Shown piece by piece: positions 35,744 to 42,824 of a stretch of DNA of 64,000 nucleotides; the stretch's first letter is position 1; each line of letters starts with the position of its first letter. The DNA is taken from positions 62,001 through 126,000 of the forward strand of contig NZ_UPPP01000116.1 in NCBI RefSeq assembly GCF_900476375.1. Direction: 5' to 3'. The notes below the pieces were generated by a model. The model made no database searches and was not told where the DNA came from. It saw only the letters and a list, made by a program, of their open reading frames with translations. The translations under genes were made by a program, and so were the position numbers. The DNA is from Allolucifera butyrica. GTDB taxonomy: Bacteria > Bacillota > Negativicutes > Sporomusales > UPPP01.

Positions 35744-35791
35744 TCATTCGTAATGAGCGGGGCGGAGGTTCGAGTCCTCTTATCGGCTCCA
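35744..35791 (+). other. 3' half of tRNA-Thr(CGU): attachment-site scar
   Basis: From the anticodon stem to the CCA end everything fits a tRNA: loop TTCGTAA (anticodon CGU), TGAGC, variable loop GGGGC, T stem GGAGG and CCTCT around TTCGAGT, acceptor strand TATCGGC, discriminator T, CCA. The 5' half is absent; the sequence before it is unrelated. Phages and islands that integrate into a tRNA 3' end leave exactly this duplicate. A terminator follows at 35801, so chromosomal DNA is probably to the right and the element was to the left. Confidence 0.8.
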
Positions 35792-35800
35792 GTTAAATTC

Positions 35801-35830
35801 AGCCTTCCGAGTAATCGGAAGGCTTTTATT
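35801..35830 (+). terminator. Intrinsic terminator behind the tRNA fragment
   Basis: AGCCTTCCGA and TCGGAAGGCT pair perfectly around GTAA, followed by TTTATT. Probably the native terminator of the original tRNA gene. Confidence 0.8.
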
Positions 35831-35896
35831 ATTGGCTTTAGCCAGTGGAGCGTGCGAATTTTGCCTCTCACTTTAGTAAAGGAAACTTTTTTTGAA

Positions 35897-35930
35897 AAGC
35901 TTGGCCATCAATCGCCAAGCTTCAGTTTTT
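35897..35930 (+). terminator. Terminator-like hairpin
   Basis: AAGCTTGGC and GCCAAGCTT pair over nine bases around an 8-base loop, followed by CAGTTTTT. No gene is recognised directly upstream. Confidence 0.55.
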
Positions 35931-35983
35931 CGTTCTTTGCTTCAATTGTAAAAAAATAGTTCAACAGGTGTTTAATCTGCTAA

Positions 35984-36009
35984 CCCGGCTAAAAGGCCGG
36001 GCTTTTTTT
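35984..36009 (+). terminator. Intrinsic terminator
   Basis: CCCGGC and GCCGGG with a 6-base loop, then a run of seven T. The stretch from 36010 to 36150 has no gene. Confidence 0.75.
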
Positions 36010-36150
36010 ATTCCTTATTGAATGTGTTTTTACCATCTGGAGTGGAATTCGTTGAACAATACAAGCGTTTCCGACCGGGGCGCCCCCCTTCGTTTTTGCC
36101 TGGACAAGGGAGGGATAAGGCGATACAATGGGTTTGAGAGGTGAAAGTGT

Positions 36151-36603
36151 ATGACTAACGAAGAATTTCAGAAAATGGTGCTGGAGAAATTTGCGCAGTT
36201 AGACGACAAAATAGTTACTTTGGCGACCAAAGATGATATAGCTAATATGGCAACCAAAGACGATATAGCCAATATGGCAACCAAAGACGATATAGCCAAT
36301 ATGGCAACCAAAGACGATATAGCCAATATGGCGACTAAAGACGATATAGCCAATATGGCGACTAAAGATGATATAGCTAATATGGCAACTAAAGACGATA
36401 TAGCGAATTTGCCAACTCGTGAGGAACTGCATAAAGTGATTGCAGAACAACAAAAAGACATCGTTGCGATGCTGCAGATTATGGATAAGAAGCTGACCAC
36501 GATTCAGGAAACACAGGTCATACAGGGAGAATCCATTAATATTTTAGCCATGCGCCAATTGCAATGTGAATCGGAAATAGCCGCGCTGAAGAAAGCAAAG
36601 TAA
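36151..36603 (+). CDS. Coiled-coil protein with seven 9-residue tandem repeats
   Basis: 150 aa. After MTNEEFQKMVLEKFAQLDDK come seven copies of ATKDDIANM (period 9 aa, 27 bp; about residues 25-87, the last ending ANL), then a helical tail with heptad character (LHKVIAEQQKDIVAMLQIMD). No membrane segment or known domain is seen. It is probably a long helical rod. The 27-bp DNA units differ mainly at silent third positions, so the peptide is conserved while copy number could change by slippage. ATG 36151 follows GAGGTGAA. The DUF218 paralogue starts 3 bases after its stop, so the two are cotranscribed. Confidence 0.7.
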   Translation: MTNEEFQKMVLEKFAQLDDKIVTLATKDDIANMATKDDIANMATKDDIANMATKDDIANMATKDDIANMATKDDIANMATKDDIANLPTREELHKVIAEQQKDIVAMLQIMDKKLTTIQETQVIQGESINILAMRQLQCESEIAALKKAK

Positions 36604-36606
36604 AAG

Positions 36607-37359
36607 ATGCTGTATTTCATAAAATTGATGTATCAGGCTTTTCTCTTGCCGCCGGGCATTTTTATTTTTACCCTTCTGGGGATTGGGTTGTGGCTGTGGC
36701 ATAAAAAAGAGCCGGGCTGGCGGCTTGTTATCGTGGCAACTTGTATTTTCTATCTTTTTACGACCAATTTTATGGCCAGTTTGCTTTTACGGCCATTGGA
36801 ACAGCGCTATATACCGCCGGCGCAGCCGGCCGGCGATGTCATTGTTGTGCTGGGAGCGGGCGCTCTCGCGGATGTTCCCAATGTGAACGGGACGGGGCAA
36901 GTCTCGGACTACGCCGCGAATCGCCTGCTTACCTGTCTGCAGCTATACCACCGGCTCGGGGTGCCGATTATTGTTTCGGGCGGGAAGGTCTTCCAAAGTT
37001 CCGGCAATGAAGCGGAAATATCCCGGACTACCTTGGTGGGGGCAGGGGTTCCTGCTGATAAAATTTTAATGGAGAAGGAAAGTCTGAATACGACTCAGAA
37101 TGCACAGTATATAGCCCGGATTTTAAAAAGCCGGGGTTTTACCCGGCCCATTCTGGTCACATCCGCGTTCCATATGCCCCGGGCAGTTGCTCAGTTTGAA
37201 AAAGTGCAGGTTGCAGTCACGCCGTATCCGGCAGACTACCAGAGCAATCGCCGGCTCTATTTGACAATTTTTGATTTCATTCCGTCTGCCGACGCCCTGG
37301 ATAAGATCAGTCTGGCATGGAAGGAATATTTGGGGCTTTTGGCCGTCCGGTGGTACTAA
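36607..37359 (+). CDS. DUF218/YdcF-SanA-ElyC family membrane protein, paralogue 2
   Basis: 250 aa, the same length and layout as the gene at 21649: two N-terminal helices, then VIVVLGAGALAD, IVSGGKVFQSSGNEAEI, KESLNTTQNAQY, LVTSAFHMPRAV and the shared end LGLLAVRWY. Most differences are conservative. It is a recent duplicate in a different neighbourhood, here behind a repeat-rod protein. Envelope homeostasis is the likely theme, by family only. An inverted interspersed repeat follows it. Confidence 0.8.
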   Translation: MLYFIKLMYQAFLLPPGIFIFTLLGIGLWLWHKKEPGWRLVIVATCIFYLFTTNFMASLLLRPLEQRYIPPAQPAGDVIVVLGAGALADVPNVNGTGQVSDYAANRLLTCLQLYHRLGVPIIVSGGKVFQSSGNEAEISRTTLVGAGVPADKILMEKESLNTTQNAQYIARILKSRGFTRPILVTSAFHMPRAVAQFEKVQVAVTPYPADYQSNRRLYLTIFDFIPSADALDKISLAWKEYLGLLAVRWY

Positions 37360-37363
37360 AATC

Positions 37364-37449
37364 GAGATTGCCGCGCTTCACTTCGTTGCGCTCGCTATGA
37401 CATTATTACGTAGTCTGTCATTGCAAGCGCAACGAAGTGAAACAATCTC
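37364..37449 (+). repeat. Palindromic form of the interspersed repeat
   Basis: Two copies of the GAGATTG...ATGACA unit face each other (37364 to about 37402, and about 37416-37449) around a short loop, giving a long imperfect stem. Single copies are at 1322 and 27162. The full inverted form looks like the mobile unit, with the single copies being halves. Confidence 0.8.
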
Positions 37450-37457
37450 ACTAACTT

Positions 37458-38495
37458 TCATTCCCTATGCATTTGTTCTTCCAGACTGGTACGGAATTCG
37501 TTCACGAATTCGAGGTGGTCTACTATTTTTAGCGGCAAGCCGATTTGTTCACAAAAGCCATTGAACAGTATATAGGCTTCCGGCCGGGCAACATAAAGGC
37601 AGCCCGGTTTTTTGTTGGGTTTCAGTATGGTATCAACAAGATAGGACAGGAAAATATGTCCCTCCGTTTTCAGATCGCGCACCATTTCTGCCCCTAGCAG
37701 CAGGCCGGATTTCCGGTCCAGGATTACTCCCATTGTGGGAAAATAAGGACGCTGCCCCTTATCACCGACCGGTGCGGGAGCGTAAAATATGTCGGCTTCC
37801 AGCTCAAAGCATTTATCGATTTTCAGGCGGCGCAGCTTCTGGATCAAAACATCGTTCTGGGAGGTAAACTCGCCACTTTCGATGACGTACTTTTGGGGTT
37901 GGACATAACGGTCTTTCCATTCCAGCGTACCGTCGTTCCCTTGCGAGGGAGTCCGTACCAGAAGGGTGTTATTCTTGCCCAACAGGATTTTTTTATTTTC
38001 CCGGCACCGGCCGGCAACTTGCAGCGCCTGACGCAGGATATGCTGCATGGTCCGGCACTGGTCGCCGGTTAGAAACCAGGGAAGCAGGCCGGGGGTATAA
38101 TCCTGAAAAGAAGGCCACTGGTTGCGGCCGCGAAATTTGAGTCCCAGATTTTTGATGGTTTGTAGTTCTTCTTTCAGCAGCATGTTCCGGTCTTCGAAGG
38201 AACAGGACAGACAATCTTGTTCGTAAGAAAAGTCCGGCGGAAAATCCGGCATATCGTTACTTAGTATTTTGTTTAACAAGTATAGCCCGTGGACGTCACG
38301 GTAGGCGGCAATTCCAAAGTGTTCTGCGGAGGCCCCCATAATGGAGCAGTAATAGATAAGGCCGCTTTCCGGGTCCCGGACACCGAATATTTCGTAGTCG
38401 TCCATCCAGTCCCAGCAGCGAGCCCTGTTGAATTCTGTTGCCAGTTCATAAAGAGCCTTCCATTGTGTCAAATCGGGTGTGTTAGTATTAACCAT
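37458..38495 (-). CDS. Conserved hypothetical protein (DUF6930/DUF7309-like)
   Basis: 345 aa, soluble. WKALYELATEFNRARCWDWM at the start, then YCSIMGASAEHFGIAAYRD and a middle LLPWFLTGDQCRTMQHILRQ recall proteins annotated with the DUF7309 and DUF6930 domains; this naming is from memory and tentative. The C-terminal third has GVILDRKSGLLLGAEMVRD and LYVARPEAYILFNGFCEQ. No catalytic motif is evident. It is a stand-alone minus-strand gene between an interspersed repeat and a noncoding stretch. The function is unknown. Confidence 0.6.
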   Translation of the reverse strand: MVNTNTPDLTQWKALYELATEFNRARCWDWMDDYEIFGVRDPESGLIYYCSIMGASAEHFGIAAYRDVHGLYLLNKILSNDMPDFPPDFSYEQDCLSCSFEDRNMLLKEELQTIKNLGLKFRGRNQWPSFQDYTPGLLPWFLTGDQCRTMQHILRQALQVAGRCRENKKILLGKNNTLLVRTPSQGNDGTLEWKDRYVQPQKYVIESGEFTSQNDVLIQKLRRLKIDKCFELEADIFYAPAPVGDKGQRPYFPTMGVILDRKSGLLLGAEMVRDLKTEGHIFLSYLVDTILKPNKKPGCLYVARPEAYILFNGFCEQIGLPLKIVDHLEFVNEFRTSLEEQMHRE

Positions 38496-38672
38496 CCTTA
38501 ATTCCTTTCTCTGCTCATATTTTTACACAAAATCGAATTCAATTAACTATATCACATTAAAACTACCCAAATTTCAAGTATTCTAATACCATTTCCATAA
38601 TTCGCCAAAAGCTCCTAAAGTCCTTTTGAAGTAACTTCTTCAAGACAAGTAATCACGGTGAAGACCAACTAA

Positions 38673-38760
38673 AAAGCGGAAAAATTCCTTAGTTAATGCA
38701 GGAATTCTCCCGCTTTATTTTTTTCGGTTTTCCCTCTCCGAACACAACGCCTAAATTATG
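38673..38760 (-). pseudogene. XRE-regulator 3' remnant with hairpin, copy A
   Basis: The minus strand reads a tail VVFGEGKPKK and then the hairpin with arms AAAGCGG and CCGCTTT (38673-38717). It matches the 3' ends of the XRE genes at 58.3 and 61.3 kb. Nothing of the DNA-binding part remains. The surrounding gap 38496-39158 also has three tandem GACCTAAA(T) units at 38906-38932, and an AAGGAGATGATT ribosome site followed by ATG ATG TAA near 39042-39058, but no gene. Confidence 0.6.
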
Positions 38761-38905
38761 ATACTTACTAAAGGAGCAAGGCCTGATGTTCCCTTGGCAC
38801 CGCCGTACTCTTGATATCACCTTATTTGATAATTTAAAGCTCAATCTAAATGGCATGTATCCAATTAGTGGTATGATTTTTGTTCCTTTATAGGTTTTCA
38901 ATAAA

Positions 38906-38932
38906 GACCTAAATGACCTAAATGACCTAAAA
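38906..38932 (+). repeat. Three tandem 9-bp units
   Basis: GACCTAAAT, GACCTAAAT, GACCTAAAA in direct succession. Purpose unknown; it may be simple slippage. Confidence 0.6.
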
Positions 38933-39158
38933 CTATTAATTATACGAATTGGATGATATTTTTAAAGAGACGGTGTTATCGGAATCGTCTGATAGCAATC
39001 TCTGTGTAATGTTAATGTCGTCGCCTTCAAAAAATTTAAGGAGATGATTATGATGTAATGCCGTGATATTTGTATAGTTGTAGAACCGACCGGAAAACCG
39101 CAATATTGCAGTATCGGAAATTTAAGAATTTTTAAGCGAGGAAGGAGAAAGTATTGTT

Positions 39159-40478
39159 ATGAATAGCATGATAATTATAATTGCCGTAATACTTTCCATC
39201 GTAATCGGCCGCATGAAAAAAATCAACATTGGTCTCCCGGCCATGGCGTTTGCGTACTTAATCGGCAGTTTCTTACTTAATATGAAACCTGGTGCTATTA
39301 TCGCATTATGGCCCATGGGCATCTTTTTCGTTATTTTAGCCATCTCGCTGTTTTTCAATTTTGCCAATGAGAACGGTACCCTGGAGACGTTGGCCTCAAA
39401 TCTTTTATACCGTTTCCGCGCGTATCCGGCGATGCTGCCGGTCGTCATCTTTTTTGTGGCTGCCTTGATTGCCGCGCTTGGAGCCGGCTATTATGCCGTT
39501 ATGGTCATCCTGACCCCCATAGCGCTCATCATCTGCAATAAGATTAATGTTAACCCGTTGATAGGCGGTCTGGCCGTAGATCTCGGCGGGCAGGTTGGTT
39601 CTAACTTCATGATCAGTCTCAACGGCGTTATTTTCCGAAACCTGATTACCGGCGAAGGTTATTCGAGTGAAATAGCCTTTACCACTACCCTTACCATCTT
39701 TATCATATACCTGATTATGGCCTTCGTTATAATCACCGGGATGATGTTCTTCAGCCGCAAACAGACGCTGTCCGGAGCGGGTCAGAGTATTAATCTCTCT
39801 GAGGAATTGAAGAAAGCCGTGCCATTCAATCAGAAGCAGAAGATAAATCTCAGCCTCATTTTTATCTTCGTGGCTATCCTTCTGATACCGTCGTTCCTTC
39901 ATTTTATGTTTCCCGGCGCCAAGATGCTGACCTTCATTAATTCAAAAATCGATGTCGGTCTTATTGCCATTATATTTGCCATTATTGCTCTGTTCCTCGG
40001 TCTGGGAGATGACAAGAGCGTTATCTCGAGAGTGCCTTGGAATACTCTTATCATGATCTCCGGCATGGGTATGCTGACTGCGGTTGCCGTAAAAGCAGGA
40101 ACCATCCAGCTTCTTGCCCACTGGGTGAGCACCAGCATCCCGATCGGCCTCATTCCCGTAACTCTCAGCATCGTCGCGGCGTTTGTGAACATCATTGGCG
40201 GCAGTTTTGTGGGTGTCGTCGCCCCGGCACTCTTCCCCGTCGTTGCATCCGTTGCGCACCTTACCGGTTTGAACCCTACGCTGCTGTATACCTGCTTAAC
40301 AGTCGGCGGTCTTGCCACCGGTATTTCCCCGTTCTCCGCCGGCGGCGCCATTATTATGGGCTTTACGAAAGAAAGTGAACGCGATGTAATGTTCCGTAGA
40401 GAACTCTTCATTGGCTTGCCGGTGAGCATCGCTTGCGCAGTGGTTGCGAGTCTCATCTATTTTGCCATCGTCGGTTAA
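39159..40478 (+). CDS. MatC-type dicarboxylate/malonate carrier family membrane protein
   Basis: 439 aa with about 11-12 hydrophobic segments. The N-terminal part (IGRMKKINIGLPAMAFAYLI) and LNMKPGAIIALWPMGIFF resemble the MatC N-terminal domain. The rest resembles the ion-transporter (IT) superfamily, with GGSFVGVVAPALFPVVASVA and a C-terminal GGLATGISPFSAGGAIIMG that looks like its paired substrate loop. It is expected to import dicarboxylates in exchange for or with cations; the substrate is inferred from family only. The gene stands alone, with no malonate or dicarboxylate enzymes next to it. Confidence 0.75.
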   Translation: MNSMIIIIAVILSIVIGRMKKINIGLPAMAFAYLIGSFLLNMKPGAIIALWPMGIFFVILAISLFFNFANENGTLETLASNLLYRFRAYPAMLPVVIFFVAALIAALGAGYYAVMVILTPIALIICNKINVNPLIGGLAVDLGGQVGSNFMISLNGVIFRNLITGEGYSSEIAFTTTLTIFIIYLIMAFVIITGMMFFSRKQTLSGAGQSINLSEELKKAVPFNQKQKINLSLIFIFVAILLIPSFLHFMFPGAKMLTFINSKIDVGLIAIIFAIIALFLGLGDDKSVISRVPWNTLIMISGMGMLTAVAVKAGTIQLLAHWVSTSIPIGLIPVTLSIVAAFVNIIGGSFVGVVAPALFPVVASVAHLTGLNPTLLYTCLTVGGLATGISPFSAGGAIIMGFTKESERDVMFRRELFIGLPVSIACAVVASLIYFAIVG

Positions 40479-40568
40479 AAACAAATAAACAGTCCGGTTC
40501 GGAGTGTGAAATGTTGATGATTCCAATCCAGAATCACGCCTTATAGTGTAGACTTGGAAATCAAATAA

Positions 40569-40715
40569 AAAAGCGGAAGAATTCCTAAATGCAGGAATTC
40601 TTCCGCTTTATTTATTCTGATTTTCGTCTCCCGAATACGAGGCAAGTATCGTTTTCAGCTTGGTTTTATCCTGTTCAGACAAGGGGACGCCTCAAAGACT
40701 ACATCCGGCTGTTCA
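40569..40715 (-). pseudogene. XRE-regulator 3' remnant with hairpin, copy B
   Basis: Minus-strand decayed tail (EQPDVVFE, then the frameshifted equivalent of LSEQDKTKLK) and a hairpin of GCGGAAGAATTCCT and AGGAATTCTTCCGC (40571-40608). Closest to the gene at 58305. It occupies part of the 450-base gap 40479-40928; nothing else is seen there. Confidence 0.65.
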
Positions 40716-40928
40716 AGAATTTTTTTAAAATCTTTGGGCTTGTTAACGGGAAATGACAATGTGGCAGTTGAACTTAATAAAAGAGTCAGTTAAACAAAAA
40801 TAGGACTATAGTCCCGTTACGTTGTCTGTTTTTTTACACGACTTATATAATATTGGGATGTGTAACCAAAAATAGGTGTATAAATGCTTCGATAAAAAGC
40901 TAAGTCTTTTATTTTAAGGAGAAATGAA

Positions 40929-41870
40929 ATGTATCTTAAAGCTTGTTTATGTACTATGATGTTTCTAGTTTGTTTTTCAACAAGCGGGTTTGCTGAAAGC
41001 TGGCACGATTTGCCTGATGGGATTTGTGCCAAGTACGCTGCGCAGGAATTTGAAAAAATTGCTCCAGCCCCAGGCGTTAACTGGCTAAATTATAACTATG
41101 ACTGGGTTGTGCAAGCCCAACAGGCTGGGTGGGTAGTAAAAACTACGGTTCGCAATGTAATGGTTGGGGCGATTGCGGAATGGCAGGGGCTTGACCGCAA
41201 TGGGGGGCATGTCGCCATAGTAAGGAAAGTGCTGTCCGACCGAATTATTGTCGAAGAAAACAACGTAGGGAATACAACGGGCAGCCGGGATTACACATTC
41301 GGCGGAAGACATTGCAAGACCGAGGTAACGGACGGCTGGGGCAAGACAACAATCAGAGCTATAAAATATGATGATATGTTAAAAATGGGCACCAGAAAAT
41401 TCATGGGCTATATTTGGCCGGTGCGTCAAAGCGATTATGATAAAGATCCTTCTAAATATGAAATATCTTATGAAGATCAAATGCATAGTAAGGAGCCTCT
41501 ATATAAAGGATTTAGGGAATACTGGGGTCCTGCTTATATGCTTAAGGAATTTGACAAAATAGCTCCGGTGCCCGGTGTGAACTGGCGGGGCAATGTGAGT
41601 GACTGGGTTAAAAATGCAAAAGCAGCAGGTTGGGTCACTAAAAGTGATTTTCATGACGCCCAAATTGGCGCATTATTAATTAGATATAATCCTAAGAATA
41701 ATTTGGTTAAGGTCAGCATTGTTCGGGAGATTAAAAAAGACGAGCTTATTCTCGATTCCCGGGAGAATAATTTGTATCCTTTTACCGAAACAGTACCAAT
41801 AGCTGATTTACAAAAAACGGATAAAAATAGTTATAGTTTTCTGGGATACATATGGCCTGTAAGAAGCTAA
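40929..41870 (+). CDS. Secreted protein with two CHAP-like domains, the second lacking the catalytic Cys
   Basis: 313 aa. Signal peptide MYLKACLCTMMFLVCFSTSGFA, cut before ESW. Domain 1 (about 25-165) has GICAKYAAQEF with the CHAP Cys and GGHVAIVRKVL with the His, ending FMGYIWPVR. Domain 2 (about 190-313) repeats the layout but reads GPAYMLKEF, with Tyr in place of Cys, and VKVSIVREI without the GGHVA. It ends FLGYIWPVR. CHAP enzymes are Cys/His amidases or peptidases of peptidoglycan. Domain 2 is probably a binding or structural pseudo-enzyme. It acts outside the cytoplasmic membrane. Confidence 0.75.
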   Translation: MYLKACLCTMMFLVCFSTSGFAESWHDLPDGICAKYAAQEFEKIAPAPGVNWLNYNYDWVVQAQQAGWVVKTTVRNVMVGAIAEWQGLDRNGGHVAIVRKVLSDRIIVEENNVGNTTGSRDYTFGGRHCKTEVTDGWGKTTIRAIKYDDMLKMGTRKFMGYIWPVRQSDYDKDPSKYEISYEDQMHSKEPLYKGFREYWGPAYMLKEFDKIAPVPGVNWRGNVSDWVKNAKAAGWVTKSDFHDAQIGALLIRYNPKNNLVKVSIVREIKKDELILDSRENNLYPFTETVPIADLQKTDKNSYSFLGYIWPVRS

Positions 41871-41969
41871 ATAATAGCTTTATCAACATAAAAGTTGTAT
41901 TTTGTGATATCTTGGTTTATAAGAAATTACTTCTTTATAAGCGTTAATACTTATAAAAAGAGGAAAACA

Positions 41970-42107
41970 ATGAACACACTAGATTATCTTTCCTATTGCG
42001 GTGGCGCTGGTCTAATTATGGTATTTCTTTATATTTTTTTGGAAATACTGTTTGAAAGTATAATTCCAGCCATGAAAAGAAAGTATTTTAATAAGAAGGA
42101 TAAATAA
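41970..42107 (+). CDS. Small single-pass membrane protein
   Basis: 45 aa: a short N-terminus, one hydrophobic helix (about residues 11-34, containing LIMVFLYIFLEILFE) and a basic tail KRKYFNKKDK. ATG 41970 is preceded by AGAGGAAAA at normal spacing; an upstream in-frame ATG at 41895 has no ribosome site. It sits 100 bases after the CHAP gene on the same strand and may belong to it, for example as a partner or holin-like factor, but nothing proves this. Confidence 0.5.
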   Translation: MNTLDYLSYCGGAGLIMVFLYIFLEILFESIIPAMKRKYFNKKDK

Positions 42108-42188
42108 AGACCCTTTTACGTTATCGTTAGGGACGCGACAATTTGAAAGCGTCAAACGATTACCGGAGGAAATTCGCAAGGTTCTTAC

Positions 42189-42345
42189 GCGGAAAAATTC
42201 CTTAGCTAATGCCGGAATTCTTCCGCTTTATTTTTTCGATTTTCCGTCCCTGAATACGATGGCAAGTGTCGCTTTCAGCTTGGTTTTATCCTGTTCGGAC
42301 AACAAGCCTCGGTCAAGATAGACAATGGAACCGGTACCTTGTCTA
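42189..42345 (-). pseudogene. XRE-regulator 3' remnant with hairpin, copy C
   Basis: The minus strand encodes GTGSIVYLDRGLLSEQDKT and then KLKATLAIVFRDGKSKK before a stop, followed by the hairpin at 42189-42230. It is closest to the tail of the 61.3-kb pseudogene. No upstream part is left. The rest of the gap 42108-42824 shows only the terminator at 42618. Confidence 0.7.
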
Positions 42346-42617
42346 TGTACTTTAAATCACTGAAAAGGTGGTAATTGCAAGAATCTGCATGCGGAAATGA
42401 AAATGAGGCTAAAGTCCTAGTGAATAAGGGAACTAAGTCCTATGGAAAACTATGGAATTTTATGTCGATTTTTGATAAAATAAACAAGAATCAAATGAAA
42501 ATCAAATAAAACAGGCAAAGCGTTCTCTATTCGTTTCCGATTTCACTGCTCTATTTTGACTCGCATTAAGTTTTATTGCAACAGTATTTGTCGCTTAATT
42601 ATATAGGTTTTCTTTTA

Positions 42618-42650
42618 GAGTCAGCCTAACGATTCGGTTGGCTCTTTTTA
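42618..42650 (+). terminator. Intrinsic terminator
   Basis: GAGTCAGCC and GGTTGGCTC pair over nine positions (two wobbles), followed by TTTTTATTTTTTT. It lies 175 bases before tpsB and isolates it from upstream transcription. Confidence 0.7.
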
Positions 42651-42824
42651 TTTTTTTATAGGTCAATGTATTGATTTTATAATCAGCTAAACCGCCTTTA
42701 TGAACAAGAATACGACCTTTTTAGATAAAGATTATGGCAAAATACGTCAATTTATGATAAGGATCGTATTAGATTCTAATGAAAATTAAAGAGACATTCA
42801 TATTTTTTACGAGGGAGAGAACTG

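Noticed and set aside
35753..35959. 68-codon frame over the tRNA fragment
   Set aside because: Its first part is the tRNA-Thr 3' half and a terminator hairpin.
36151..36420. Regular 27-bp repeats suggesting a CRISPR array
   Set aside because: Repeats are contiguous with no spacers, stay in one reading frame with a good start, and differ mostly at silent positions: a coding tandem repeat.
36168..36500. Long minus-strand frame opposite the repeat gene
   Set aside because: It is the mirror of the 27-bp repeats, with hydrophobic repeated peptides and no ribosome site.
39042..39158. Minimal leader peptide ATG ATG TAA before the MatC-type gene
   Set aside because: A good ribosome site precedes it, but two codons are not evidence of a gene; more likely debris of an interrupted start.
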